64,000 bases of DNA, taken from the NCBI GenBank assembly GCA_973895155.1, contig OZ316891.1:18228001-18292000 (forward strand). Direction: 5' to 3'. Shown in pieces: positions 22,511 to 35,759 of this stretch. The notes beneath the pieces were generated by a model. That model saw only the letters and a list, made by a program, of their open reading frames with translations. It had not been told where the DNA came from and did no database searches. The position numbers were made by a program, and so were the translations under genes. This stretch comes from Marsupella aquatica (lineage: Eukaryota > Marchantiophyta). Position 1 is the first letter of the stretch, and each line of letters starts with the position of its first letter.

Positions 22511-24666
22511 CAGGTGGACAAAAAACATGGATGGAACTTCTTCATATCTGTTTAACTTTCAAGGAAGGGGTAATCGGGCTAGTTGCACATGAATCACATA
22601 GATTGTTTGCACTTATATTTATGTTATGTAGTGTAGCCCCGTTTTCCCCATTTTCCCTTAAGAAAATAGTGCAAAATGCACAGAGGGAAAAGGGAAGAAC
22701 TACATACCTTGCACTTATCCAAGATTCGCACTTATAAATTGTGCACTTAGAGGAGTCACTGTGCTGTCAACTTCTCCTAATTGTACACTTATGAGGAAGA
22801 AGCCAGGGCCTTTCAGTGACATGTGGATTGCACTAAGTGATAAGTGCAAATTTGCAGACTTTGCTCTTATAGGCTATCAACGCAGTGGCGCTTCTTGCTG
22901 CATTTATCCAGGGTTTGCACTAATAGAGAGTTCACGGTAAAGTAGACTAGCAGAGCGGAGAAACCCAACGCGATGATTCTTCTTTCTGCAATTATTTTCC
23001 CATGATTTGCACTTATAGAGGGTCCGCTGTAGAGCACAGTATCGGAGCGGAGAGACCAATGAGTGTGCCTCGAAGTGCTTCGATCGTTTTTACTGGGCGA
23101 CGAAGCAAAAGACATGCATGCGGTGCAAAGCGATGCTGAGCGAGCTCCATTCTGGATCCGCACCCTCGAACAACAATGAATGGACAATGTGTGTTTCTCG
23201 TCTGTAAGAAGAATGAGAAAAAATGAATGGACGATGCTCTCATTCCGTCAGTCAGGGACCTCGTGGCCGCCTCTCGTGAGTCTGTGGCTGCAGAATCTCT
23301 TCGCTCTCGATACAATCGCTTTCCGATTCCCTTTCCGTTGGCATCGATTTCTCCTCGTCCGGTGAGACGTCAATCTCCCTCCCTACTGCTTTCGTGGTCG
23401 TTTTGATCGCAGGAGTACTTTCGTGTTCACCAAATTTCCTGCATTGATTGAAGTGTTCGAAGTTGGTACGCGATACTGCTGGAGTAGTTACCGTCGTGAA
23501 TTGCATTGATTGGGAGTGTTTGAAGCTGCTAGAGTTGCCTTCGCCAAATGCATTGATTAGAGTGTTTGATCACTTGATGTCCGAATACAATTCCACTTTT
23601 GGTGCGAGATTGAATGACCGCGAGGCGTGGCGTGGCTCTGCCATTTCCTTTTCCTCTTCGTCGTCGTCCTTCCGCTCGCGTTATTTCTGAAATGCGCGTC
23701 TGATTTGAGATCTCATTTTGTGCATCAGGCTGCGGCGTTGTGACGTTCTTGATTGAGAGCTCATTCTCAGTCTTGGCGGGGAAGCCTTTTGTCGTGGATC
23801 CTCGTAATCAGTGAGGGATGACAGCTCGGAATGAGTTTTATTAGAGTGTTTTTCCAAGGCGCGAAATTGAGCTCGCCGAACTGCAGCACCGTACCATGGT
23901 AGTTGGACGAGGTGAGAAGCGTTTTCGAGGAATTAATGTAGCCATGACCAATGATTCTGTTTTAGTGTTTTACGGTTGCGACTATTTGCGAAGAGAGTCT
24001 GGTTAACTTAAAAGACCTCTGAATTTTGGTTTTGAATTTGCCTGCTGGCTAGCTTGATCTAGTACTACCGCAGTGGAGACAGTTTAAATCCCTGTCTACT
24101 GTTTATGGAGGTTCTTCCTGTGATATTCTTCTACATTTTCTACATTCTCCGGCTTGATTTTCCGGTATTGCATGTTGTTCCTCTTTCACTTTTGTGCATC
24201 TTTAATTTCTGCTACTTCATTGCCTTCTTCACTCTCTGATTCTTTATTCTCCTCTGCTTCAAGAATTTCTTCTTCATAATCATCTCATTCTTCATTCTCG
24301 TTGTTCCTCTTCGTCCTGCCGTGCATTTTTTCCTGATGACTTGAAGTTCTATGGTAGTGCTCCAGTGAAATGTGCGGTATCTTCAGAATCTTGATGCCAC
24401 CAACGCCGTATTGCACGATGGAATGTGCCCATACCGTGAGCCTTATGGAACTGCGGGTTATCATGAGCATGTTTTAGTAATTCCTGAAATTGCTGTGAAT
24501 GCTCAACAGGGGCAGAAATTGCCGCGCCCGTACTGCATCTTCTAAGTACTGCCGGGTGACGGTCCTCGTACGGCAGCTACCATGTCATCATCTGAGGGGC
24601 CGTTGTTTCTCCAGTAGCGGTTTGGCACGCCAGGGAAAATCAGGAGTTTAGTGTCTCTTAACAGCT

Positions 24667-27600
24667 ATGGCGTCGACGACTATAGCTGCCGTCCGAGGGA
24701 ATTTCGGACTGGCGCGAATTGCTGAGGGACGAGCCTATGAAAGGAATGTGGCCAGAGGATGCGAACAAATGCAACGCCGGAGTTCACTTCCGAGAAGTTC
24801 GCAACTATCGGCTTCCAATTTTTATATCCAGGTGGTGAGCACTCGGTCTAGATGCACTCCAGTTGTTTGGAAAACATATGCAATATGACACTGGGCGTTG
24901 GGCTTGAAGACTGCACTTTATGTACGGGGGAAGTGTGCAGATCGACCTCCGTGCACGGTCAGCTGAAGCTCATATTTTTTTCGTCATTACACAGGGGGAC
25001 CATTCCAAATTATGTCAGCTGCATTACGGAAGGAAAGGACAACCGAGAGGTGCGAGCAGAATAGAGATGACTTTGATCGAGGAGAGGCCCGCAGTTGCTG
25101 GATCATCTCCAAGCAAAACTATGACCAAATCATTGGTATTGTCTGCTGCCTCGCTTCTTCTTGGCTGGCTGATAGTTTTAATGTATGTCACCTGAAAAGA
25201 GAAACAGAGCATGAAAGCCCAACCAAGACGCAAATGATAATGTTCCAGAAAATAAGAACCAAATAATATTTATGAGTATGTGTGAACATCTTGGCTGTCT
25301 TTTCCCCACCTTTTCTCGTTCCAAGTTGTTTTCTTTCTACAAGTAGGTGGGCGATTCGACAGACTACTCTCACATGCCTATATATGCAATCTGCGGTCTT
25401 AGGTCTCCTGTGAAAATGCCGAAGCTTCACCTCTTTTGGGATCGAATGTGTCTCTTACTCTAATTGGCGTTGTTGTCTCGCAGGCCTACGAATTGGTCCA
25501 AGGTCCTCTGGTAAGGAGGGATTGCCTCAGAATACCCCAATAAACCTTCCCGTCCCGTGTGGCTAGTATTTGAAGTTCTCGTTCGTCATCCAGTCGTATT
25601 TGAAGACTAAGAGGTTCTTAGATTGATCATCCCTAATGTGTTCCATCAAAGCTGAATCTAGTATTTTGGTTGAGTGTAATAATCTCTAAGAACCTGGCCA
25701 GCTATCTTAAGTGTCTGGTGAATTGTGAATGACCAATCAGGCTAGGTGGACTGAGGCCGGGGGCAAGTCAAATCCTGAAACACCAACTGCTGTTTTGGTG
25801 CACGGCGTCTTGGGGGCCCGCAAAAATTGGGGTAATCTAGCTTTCTTCTAGCCTTTCTCCTGTGTGCGGTCATGAATCTTCAGGATTTCTTGTTCTTGTA
25901 GCCGATAATAGCTGGGCATCTGTTCAGTTAGGTTCGCAATTCCCATTTAACTCCTCGTTTATGGTTACTTTTCTGCTTCTTCTTTCTTCTAATTACTGAA
26001 AGAACTGTCGACGAATACAGGCACTTTTGCTCGGAGGCTTGCACAGGCGTTTCCGAGCTGGCAGGTACATCACAGTGCTAAATTGTCTGAATGTTGAAAG
26101 GCATCCAGTTCTTGACAAATCCAAAATTGTGAGATTTAGGACATTTCTGGTATGGTGTGTAACGCATTTTCTAATACGATCCGACTGCAGGTCGTGGAAA
26201 GTAGTTTCTGTCAACTTTTGATGATCACAACTGTTCTATAAGTTTCTACATCGATTTACCTGAGAGGACGATCGGTACCTCATTCGCTAACGATCATTTA
26301 TTTTGCCTGAACAGTTTTTGTTAGTTGACCTGCGTTGTCATGGAGATTCAACGCTCATCGCAAAACGGGGACCACACACCGTCGCATCTGCAGCTCGTGA
26401 TGTCTTACAATTGGTACTATTATCCCTTCTGTATCTTACATGTGTGGGATAGTCATGTTGAAGAAACTGGGCTGAAAACGTATCGTGTTCAGAGTGGGTT
26501 TGGAGTTGCAGGTACTATAATGGGCATATGTTCCAATCAATGCACCCTGATTGCTCAAACTTGATCAACCTTGTGCATGTATCCCACTCTAAATCTAGTT
26601 CCTCTTGTGTATTGAGAACAGGTGGGACAGCTAAAATTGACTCCTCGACTGCTCATTGGCCACAGTTTTGGTGGAAAAGGTGCGATCAAAAGGATAAATT
26701 TTGTGTTCTTTCGAAACTCAATGATAGGTCTGTGTGTCCTGCAATCTGTTTCCTTCTTTCAACGAAGGTGTAGCTGTTACTTCATGCTAGTGAAAGGTAT
26801 GACCTTCACCCCTTCGTCGAAAATGAACTCGTGCTATGAATTTTGCATATTATTAAGACTGTCGTTGTCTTTGATGCATCCACAGTCGTAATGAGCATGG
26901 CCGACCAAGCTACAAAGCCTCTTGCTCGACCTGTACGGGTAAGAAGGCCGCCTCCACCGTTATTTGTCACTTTTGTTTTCTCGTTTGAGAAATAGTATCT
27001 TCTCCCAAACTTTATGGTGGAAAGTGGGTACCTTGTATGCATTAATATTGAGTAGGTCAGGAACCCAGCCAGAGTGACATGACCATAATTTCTTTGAATT
27101 GGGATATCTAATGGGGATCATTCTTGCTGCAGGTTTGGGTGCTTGATGCAACTCCAGGGAAAGTCTATGCTGGAGGAGATGGTGAAGATCATCCTGAAGA
27201 CCTTATTGCAGCTCTGAAAGAAATGCCAGCTGTGGTGAACCCTAAACCTTAAATCGCCCAACAAAATGTGATTGATGTGGATACTTAGATTTGGCGTTAT
27301 AGAGGTACATTTGTTGGGTTCAATTTGATATACTTGAATGATCAATTTTGTTCAGTTGGGATACCACTTCTGTCCTTCAGACCCTCAGATGTATCTTGAT
27401 CCATGTGGCAGGTGCCCTCGAGGAGAACAGTCATACATACCTTATCACGCAAAGGCTTTTCAGCTGGAATTGCCCAGGTACATTGGATGGACCTTCATCT
27501 ATCTTTCTTGTTTCTGCCATTGCTCAAAAATAATTCTCCCATCTCTAGAGCGCCCTGTGCTGGAATCACATTGTGGATTATTCTACCATTGAACTGGTTG

Positions 27601-28614
27601 GGCCCAATAAATCTGAAAGTGACAAGTGTATCAGAAGTTTATGAAGGTTCTTTTGGGCGATTTAAAAGGGCAGAGGAATGAGGAGCCCATTCTATTCGAG
27701 AAAACCTTGACAGGATGAAAGAGTTTAGACGGTGTTCAGTGATTTTTGTAAGATAATTGGAGAGAAACTGAGAAAGCAATTGACTAATTTCATTGACGCG
27801 CACCTCCCCAGTGGATGACGACGAACCTGCGCCCTATTGAAGACTCCAGTGAATTAACTTGGGTGTTTGACATCAACGGAGTTGCTGAAATGTATCGTTC
27901 ATATGAAGAGACGAACCTTTGGTAGGTAGCTAGCAGTCCACTGATCAACAGTTCAAGGTGATAAATAGGACAGTACTTCCTGATGAGGTCTTCTTACGAA
28001 AATAGTTCTCACCATAATATTGAAAGTAGCAATCATTGGATGCGTTTCTAAGAAAATTAGCTCAATCTGTGTCGTGTGTTTTAGTTCAGTATGGTTTCGT
28101 GTGTGAATTGAACTGCATGTCCATTTTTAATATTTTCTGCAGTAAATTTCAGCACTGAGGGACATTGATGTGTTATCTATTGCAGGCCGCTAGTGGAGGG
28201 GGTTCCAGAGGGAGTCCACATCGACTTTCTAAGAGCTGAGAGAAGTTTGCATAGATGGCAACGTGATGATGTAGAGCGAATTCGTACGGCAGAGAGAATA
28301 GCATCCAGAGAAGGTGCAGGAGTCCAAATGCATGTGCTAGAAGATGCTGGTCATTGGGTGAGTTCCAAATTGTGTTACACCTTTGTCGTGACGAAAACCT
28401 AGTTTCATCTATTCTTCAATTGTACGAGATAGAGTGAGGTTATTCTTTCTTTCGTGGTCAAGACAGGATGGTTTTCTCTATCGAAGGACGACAGATATGG
28501 CCGTGGTAAACATGTCTTGTTGGTGCTGTGCAGGTACATACGGATAATCCAGATGGTCTGTTCCGAATATTATCCTCTTCGTTTGCGATGCCAAGGCTTT
28601 CGGGCTTAGTGTAG
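24667..28614 (+). CDS. Plant ABHD11-like alpha/beta hydrolase, 13 exons
   Basis: Exons: 24667-24834, 24995-25135, 25484-25510, 25741-25831, 26021-26064, 26315-26413, 26622-26679, 26886-26938, 27133-27234, 27412-27477, 27812-27921, 28186-28357, 28534-28614; 403 residues, phases consistent. The fold starts at AYELVQGPL. The oxyanion loop is LVHGVLGARKNWG (131-143), then LLVDLRCHGDS, the nucleophile elbow GHSFGGK with Ser205, VLDATPGK with Asp232 as candidate acid, and EDAGHW with His376. LRAERSLHRW matches my memory of plant homologues, and the basic N-terminus suggests plastid import. Substrate unknown; animal ABHD11 is a mitochondrial hydrolase. The first two exons are less certain: exon 1 could end at CAG/GTGGTG (24831), and exon 2 rests on frame and splice signals. 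Confidence 0.85.
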
Positions 28615-30786
28615 TCTCAAGTTTAGGGGTCAAGAGGTTCCCTTAGTCTAGATTATTTTTGTGCTTCATTCATTTCAATTGATATTTAAGTGGCGGTAAT
28701 TAAAGCTAGCTTTTCTCCACTGTCTGTATTATGGGATCCAGAATAGGACTGCCAAGGCTGTGCCTACTATAAATTATAGATGGAACGTGGCATCCACATT
28801 TTCCTCATCACTGCACCAATTACTCTTGGAGGCTCATTTCCCCCAACATCTGGCTTGCAGAGGAAGGAATGTTACAAATTGATTTAGACAACAAATTGGT
28901 TGCCAGTAAGACCTTTTGTTGTTGCTCTTTTCGTTTGGATTCTAAATTTCGTCTATGGGTGTGGACTATTCGTATACACAAGCTCATCTAGAATTGATCA
29001 ACAATCTTTGGCGTCAGGTTATGGTTTCATTTCACCACTGCAATGGTAAAATGCTTTGAAGAGCCTTTCCTAGGTGGGTGCCTTTGGAAGGTACATCTCT
29101 CACACCTGGCCTTGGCAGCAAAGTGATACAGGGTTGAGATCAATAAGCTTGAACCCCATGTTCTGAAAAACTGAATGAACGGTTGGACTCTCCATGGAAT
29201 CCTGCTACTTTTGTTGGCTCATACTTCTGAACCCACCCTCCTCAGTAGGAGACTCGGAAAGTATTTATTTTAGGAATTCGAGAAGCACATGTTCACTACG
29301 ATCTAACACATCCCGGAGCAGAGTGAGGCTCCAGACATAGCAAACTTCCGCCCGTCTGATCATCTGCAGGGCATGAAAGTGAAATGCTCAGACACAGCGC
29401 CTGCGGCTCTGCGTTGGCAGGCCGACCTATTACCAAGTCCAGGAGAATGATCGGTTGCAGGGAGGGCAGTACCGTGGCCTGCGTGGGCAGAAGAGTGAGT
29501 CGTATCTGGGATTTGGTGAGTAAGATGCTCCCAAGATTAACAGACTAGGGCCTCTCTTCCAAGGCTGTCATGCAGCTTCTCGAAAATTCCCATAGGTTTT
29601 TGCTAGCAGAGCAGAGAAGAATTGAAACTAAAGGAGTAAAGAAAGTTCTCAGTAGAAGTGCTCAAGTTCCCGAAAGGAGGTGGTATTCGTCAAATCGAGC
29701 TTATAACTTCGAGTAAGGTCCAGCTGTCGTACCTGTGGACGTATAGCCTTTGAAAATAGTGGAAGGAATTGGAGAAGATCAATACGGAGAAGTAACAGTC
29801 TGCAAAGCATGGCTTCTCCAAAGCAGAGGCCTTGGAAGCGCCAACAAAGAGATTTGAATGAGAGAGCACTATTTCCAATTTGTTTCGAGGAATATGACAC
29901 TAAGGTTTCCGAAGTATCCAATGCACCCTGTTCAGCTTCGAATCGAACCTCTCCTCGATCAAAACGATTCGGAATTGAGATAGGAAAGTATTGTTGCTGT
30001 CAGTAACCTTAACGTGGAGATACGAACTGAAAAGAGACCAAAGCCTTATCATTGCTGTCCCTGAATGGAAGGTGGACATACCAACGGAGAATACTCTGTA
30101 GTCTGAGGTAGTAGAAGGTAAGACTAGAATCCAATTCTGGAAGAACCTGAAGAGACAGGATATCTCGACACTAAGATGGACTTTAAGAACAACGGATCTA
30201 CGAAGCGTGTGGTGAAAGTGGTAGTGCCAACGCTCAAGGAACCTGTCGATGAAGGGCAAGCGAGTGTTAATAATAAGATTTTGATGTCCCAAAGTTCATC
30301 TGTCATAAACTCTTGGTCTAGAGACCGATTCGACTTAGAGAAGGTGACCCCTCATCTCTTGTGTGGATTGGATTCAATTTTGGGCAAAAACATTTCAGTT
30401 CTACAACATTCAGAGACTTAGGATGCCCTCTTAGGCCCGTTAAGTCGCCTAGCCCGCATTGACTTCAGCGAAGGGGGGGACCACCAACTCGTTTTTCAAT
30501 GCCCCCAGTTGCCTGTCACCGCTAATTTGCCAGAGTTTTGAGGGCCCTCCGGCAGAAATGGATGAATCTGGTGGGCGCCAAACTCCTCCGCCACTACACA
30601 CAATCTAGGATTCACGGCAGATGTCCAATCACCTGGGACGATATGCTTCAACTTTCATTTGTATTCTCACCGAAAGTGGTACGAAAGCAGCAGAAGTGTC
30701 CGAGGTGCACAGTGCTTTCTGGAGCTCCGCGTGCCATCGCTGCTTCGTGTGCTTGTCCTGTAATTCTTTCCTCGTGGACCTGCAGC
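28615..30786. other. Intergenic; no gene recognised
   Basis: After the hydrolase stop there is 3' flank and then about 2 kb without recognised features. Frames at 29809-30006 (+), 30176-30421 (+) and 29900-30292 (-) overlap one another and show no domain. The plus-strand pieces could be a decayed coding segment, but no family was recognised. Confidence 0.35.
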
Positions 30787-31453
30787 ATGGCGGAATCAGG
30801 AAAATCTCGAGGGCGGAATTTTTCTAAATGCTGAGCTGAAGCAACTATGCATCTCTTGGATGCGCATCTCGCAGGATCCATTTGTTGGTGCAGGGCAAAC
30901 AAATTTGGCATTTTGGGAACGTGTGGCTCGGCACTACAACTCACATCTACCCCGAAGAACACAAGAGACCCTGGTAATCACACATCAAAATGTGGCTCCA
31001 TCTACCCCAAAGAACACAAGAGACCCTGTTGGTAATCACAGATCAAAATGTGGCCCCCAAAGAACACAAGAGACCCTGTAGGTAATCACAGATCAAAATG
31101 TGGCTGCATTCATTGAAAAAAACTAGGGTTATCACTGTATGCAGAGGTGTCGTACATAGTATATGTCATATTTTGATATGCAGTTACCGAGACCCCACAA
31201 GAGAGAGGGGTAAAGATCGCTGGAGAAATGGATGCATATCTCGCAGGATCCAATTGTTGGTGCAGCGCAGACAAAGTTGGCATTTTGGGAACATGTGGCT
31301 CGGCACTACACTCACATCGAACAACACAAGAGAGAGGTGTAAAGATCACTGGAGAGCAACTGGGACAACTTGGATCATGATATGGCAAAATTTGCTGGCG
31401 CATATGCTAAAGTACAATACCTGCGCATGTTTACAGGGAGTTGTGTGATATAA
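30787..31453 (+). pseudogene. Broken SANT/Myb-like transposon gene (PIF/Harbinger-associated type) with internal duplications
   Basis: An ATG at 30787 opens MAESGKSRGRNFS. One extra A in 30825-30828 shifts the frame, after which the peptide resumes as NAELKQLCISW, then SQDPFVGAGQTNLAFWERV (to about 30960). This is the helix pattern of the SANT/Myb-like proteins encoded by PIF/Harbinger-type plant transposons and their NAM-associated relatives. A 50-65-bp sequence is then tandemly repeated. At 31227-31330 the same module recurs (SQDPIVGAAQTKLAFWEHV), hits an in-frame TAA at 31340-31342, and continues in the same frame as RSLESNWDNLDHDMAKFAGA up to a stop at 31453, which is the usual downstream part. 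A frameshift, a stop and a duplication show it is not functional. No transposase frame was seen nearby. Confidence 0.65.
30950..31110. repeat. Three tandem copies of a 50-65-bp unit inside the transposon pseudogene
   Basis: GAACACAAGAGACCCTG followed by GGTAATCACA and ATCAAAATGTGGC starts near 30957, 31013 and 31062. The copies are nearly identical, implying expansion after the element decayed. Confidence 0.85.
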
Positions 31454-31454
31454 T

Positions 31455-31680
31455 GTTCTCCCAAACTAGAGATCCTGCTTGAGTTTTGAGGGGCAACTCT
31501 ATGGTAATAGGGCGTGTCAAAGTTATCCCATAAAGCACAGTTGGCTCTGCATGCTTGGAAGCAAAATGCGATATACTGTCCCCCAAAACTAGAGATCCTG
31601 CTTGAGTTTCGAGGGGCAACTCTATGGTAATAGGGCTTGTCAAATTATCCCATAAGCAGAGTTGGCTCCCCTAGTGATTT
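31455..31680. repeat. Tandem duplication, about 126-bp unit
   Basis: ACTAGAGATCCTGCTTGAGT through GGGGCAACTCTATGGTAATA and ATCCCATAA...CAGAGTTGGCTC starts near 31464 and 31590. Only a few differences separate the copies. Confidence 0.85.
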
Positions 31681-34583
31681 TCTCTTGGCCATAAAAGCAG
31701 TTTTTGTCCTGAGTTGTAAGTGAGTTATAGCCCTGATTTCACGCGCCCTAATAGTATCATAATACACCTAAAAGTCTAAGAGATTTTTGTTTGTGTAAGA
31801 GAGTAAAAAAGAATGTTGGTAATGAGCTGATGAGAGAACTAGCTAAGGGCAATAAGTATACAGATAGGGACTAGTATTGTTTTTTTATGAGGTTTGTGCA
31901 TTCTTCTCCAATATTGCTTCAAAAAATAGAAAGAGATAACTAGCTAAGGGCAATAACTATCCCTAAATAAATTATTTTGAGGACCACCTGGTTATCTTAG
32001 TTTGATGTTATTCAAAAACTAAGTTAGAGGACATGAAAAATTGCATACTGGAATAACTTTGAATAGGGAGATAGGGGAAAAAAGAGTAGATTTTTCATGG
32101 TAGTAGTCCATGCACAACATTCCCTTGGTACTCCTATGTCCATAGAGGCCATAGGAGTCCTATTTTGGAGGTATGGTTTCCCAGTTGTGACCCCTATCCC
32201 TAAATAAATGACAATCAACCTCCATTTTCATAGCCCTTGACCTCCATATCTTGTAGAAATGGCAGCCAGGAGAGAGACCTCTATTAGTGACCTCTATTCT
32301 CATCTACCTTAGAGATTCCACCACATGTCACAAGATCCTAAATATGCTTGAAAGTTTGAACCTAGGCTTAACAACACATCATTTTAGGGGGATAAAGTCA
32401 GAGAGAAAGAGGAATACTTGTGAATGAATTCATTATCAGGGCTTTTCTACTTTCTAGGCCTCCACATGATGGGCTACATTTTGAGTTTAAATATCATTGG
32501 ACCCTGTGATTGAATTCAATATGAGGGCTTTTCAGTTTCTAGGTCTCCAAATGACAGGTTACATTTTGAGTTGTAAGACCATAGACCTTTGAACTTCTAG
32601 AGATGCTCTAATTAGCACCAAAAAGCTAAGAATCACCCTACCCACCTTAGCTTAAAGTGCCACTATCCATGACAAAACCTGGATCCACCAGGTTTCATCA
32701 TTTTTAGTACCATTTTTCTGAAATTGTGTAACAAAGTTTCACCCTAAAGGAGAGAAATGTGAAAAAGTGAGAAGTTTTGGACACTTCTTCATTTTATATG
32801 GACATCCATTTTATATGGACAGTGGTGGTTTAAAAATCCTAAACTATAATACAAGGTTGCGCCTTTTTATGAAGTGGTCGTCATTCAAATTTGCAGTGTC
32901 CAAAAAACATTAATCATGTCAAAGAGAAAAACTAGTATGTGGGTCCAACTCAATTTTTTTAACACATTGGTAATATTGTATTTGTTTGTTTTACTAATTC
33001 TCTTTCCTGGTCTTTCCTGGTTATCAAGTTTGCCAAAACTCTATGATGTGCCCAAATACAGTGCCAAGAATTTGGAAGGAGCTTTTAGCGTGCTACATAA
33101 TGTTGTCATCCTTTGTTTGTCTCCACCTCTCTCATGTTCTTTTCACTTCTCTAACATTGCAACTCCTCACTGTAGCAATCACCTTGCTTGTTCGAGTGAC
33201 AAATTATTCATCACAAGGGTGAGCAACAAACTATCTTGGAGGCAAGGAGCTAGGCAATCACCTGCACTTCATTGTCTTGCAATGTTTTTGTGCAATGGAT
33301 AATTATGCATTGGACTTGTCTATAAAATTATAAGATGTTTTTAAAAGTATTTGAAGTTTGCATAATAAAAGTTTACATCACTAACAAACAAATTCATAAA
33401 CTCAAAAACTATTTATAGCATTGGTTTTTTAATTGTTTTGTGGGGAGACAAGTATACTTTTTGTTTGGAAAGTGTAATTTATTCATCATGATTTGTTTAG
33501 TAATGACAAAAACAAAATTCTCATCAATTTTAATGGCAAATGGAAACAAAGAAAAAACCCATAAGTGTAGAATCATAATGATCATGTTGGGAAGAGAGTA
33601 ACTTTATACACAGGCACCTTCATGAGAGAAGAAACATACTAACTTCATTTCTATTTTTTAAATGTATGTTTTACTAATCAATAGAAAGTCATAGCCTTAT
33701 TTTTGTAGAGATTTTATAATAATAGAATAGTTTAATGTTTTGAGAATTGAATATGCTAGTGAGTTTTGACATTATGCTTATGACTTTTTTGGTATGTATT
33801 CAAGGAATATGTTTGAATAAGGCCTAGGGGAGCTACACTCAAGTGACATACAAGATATTTTTTTAAGATTTCTCATGGTGACTACCATCAAGGTAAATGT
33901 TTATATCAGTGCATGTTTTTTATGACTAGAACTTGTGTTTATTTGTTATTTGTGAAGTGACTTGATATTTTGTCCATTCAATTGACATGAGCAATTTTGT
34001 GTGAGTTTGTAGACAAATTTTGGCATCACTAAGAAACAACCCCAAGCTATCATCTAAGCTTGAAATAGAGGTTTGTTTCTCTCTTTATTCCTTGTTGAAT
34101 AAATGTGATTGTTAAAGTTGTTCACTCATAAAGCTAAATCAAGCATGGAATCTATCTATACTTTAAAATCCAATTTTCACTTATGTAATATTGATCATAA
34201 TAGAGTTTATTTTCAAATAAATTATCAGATTAGCTAAAAATTTGTAGCATTATCATATATGGATGTGCAAATATTAGTATATTAATTATTTGCCACAACA
34301 CTGAGAGCTTTTATTTGAATCAACACAATAGATTTATGCAATCTTAACAAAACTATAAGTAATTGTAATTTGCAATTTATTTGTAGAAAGCAATGCTCTT
34401 GGTAGGTAGATGAGTCTTTTGTAATCTTGTTTCATATTATTATGGTTATCTTAGGGTATTACATATTAAGAAAGTGAAATTTGCCCTTTGTTGGATTCCA
34501 AAAAGCTCTTTGTACCTAAAATTATTCACTTTTAGTTTATTATCAATCGGGTACTATAATTATAAGGTCCATATCATATGATT
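31681..34583. other. AT-rich intergenic block; no supported gene
   Basis: It contains small direct repeats: AACTAGCTAAGGGCAATAA near 31840 and 31936, and an approximately 85-bp duplication at 32418-32577 built on GAATTCA.TAT.AGGGCTTTTC and GGTTACATTTTGAGTT. A 142-codon frame at 32874-33302 has no recognisable domain. The segment near 32815-32900 shares TGGACAGTGGTGGTTTAAAA and ATTCAAATTTGCA with sequences at 36.4 and 37.8-38.1 kb. Confidence 0.35.
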
Positions 34584-35300
34584 CAAGTTAAGGCAATAAA
34601 CTATAGTACACACATATGCAGAGGTCGGTGTAATTTTTGACCCTAATTGTAACTTTAAAATCAATATAAGATTACAAGTTCAGGCATTCTGGTACACACA
34701 TCTGCAAGGGTCGGTGTATTGTTTGACCCCAGTTGTAACTTCAAAATAAATATAAAGTTACAAGTTAAGGCATCCTGGTACACATATCTGCAAGGATCAG
34801 TGTACTGTTTGACCCCAACTGTAACTTATAAAATCAATATAAGGTTACAAGTTAAGGCATTCTGATACACACATTCGCAAGGGTCGGTGTATTGTTTGAC
34901 CCCATTTGTAACTTCAAAATCAATATAAAGTTACAAGTTAAGGCATTCTGGTACACACATCTACAAGGGTTGGTGTACTGTTTGACCCCAGTTGTAACTT
35001 ATAAAATTTATGAGTATAAGGTAACTACAAGTTAAGACATTATGGTACACACATCTACAAGGGTTAGTGTACTGCTTGACCCTAGTTGTAAATTCAAAAT
35101 CAAAATTAGGTTATCCGGGAAGGTTACAAGTCAAGGCATTTTGGTACACACATCTACAAGGGTCTGTCAACTTAGGGTTTGATCCCATTTGTAACTTCAA
35201 AATCAATAAGGTCATAAGTTAAAGCAATTGGTACACATATATTCAAGGGTTTGAGTATTGTTTGTCAAGTTGTAACTTAAAAACAAGGTTATAATACTCT
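34584..35300. repeat. Eight-copy minisatellite, unit about 86-99 bp, with a hairpin in most units
   Basis: CAAGTTAAGGCATTCTGGTA plus CACACATCTGCAAGGGTCGG and TGTA.TGTTTGACCCCAGTTG recurs with starts near 34584, 34675, 34761, 34848, 34934, 35028, 35127 and 35215. Most units contain GTAACTT, a spacer of about 13 bp, and AAGTTAC or a close variant, so a transcript could fold a stem at each unit. Outer units are more diverged than inner ones, as expected when unequal exchange homogenises the centre. Confidence 0.85.
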
Positions 35301-35759
35301 AGAGTTTACATTCCAAAAATATAACATTCAATACCACTTCAAAACAATATTTTCATAACTAGACCCTTCCACATGTTAACATTGTAATAATCCTTGCATT
35401 AAACTTCAATGTAAGTTGCCCATGACCAAACCCTTGCTTATTCACCCCACCTTTCTCATGATTTTTCACCCCTATTTTTATTTCTAATATTCTTTCCCAT
35501 TTTACTTGTATGGCATCAAGAGGTTGAGAGAATGCTTTATATGTTGCTTACCAAGCTTTTTTATTTTATTTTATTGCAATTAAATTGCCCTTTAAAATAT
35601 ACCTAATACCCAAGCTGGAGATTTCTCAAATATTGATTTTTTTCAAAGCTGACCTACTCCCCAAGTTCTTCTTATTCCTTAGGCACCATAAACGTCATAA
35701 TCTAGTTATGTCAACATCCAAGCATGGATAGGTTTAGTTTAATAGAGTTGTTTGTGTCG

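Larger units (their letters stand above)
20615..24666. other. Intergenic region with dispersed repeats, then 5' flank of the hydrolase gene
   Basis: No gene is supported. It contains a local duplication (21335-21560), an inverted copy of the TCTAGAG repeat family (22330-22510), a TGCACTTA-rich patch (22570-23035) and a threefold GCATTGATT-GAGTGTTTGA motif near 23435-23570. About 23.7-24.66 kb probably holds the promoter and 5' UTR of the hydrolase gene; several ATGs there precede the chosen start. Confidence 0.4.

Noticed and set aside
29809-30421. Plus- and minus-strand frames of 65-130 codons
   Set aside because: Frames overlap on opposite strands and no family was recognised; noted only as possible decayed sequence.
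32874-33302. 142-codon frame with a hydrophobic segment
   Set aside because: Located in AT-rich repeat DNA without recognisable motif; part of it aligns with repeat sequence near 36.4 kb.
34584-35300. Regularly spaced repeats considered as a CRISPR array
   Set aside because: The repeats are contiguous and diverged without unique spacers of constant length, and the genome is eukaryotic.
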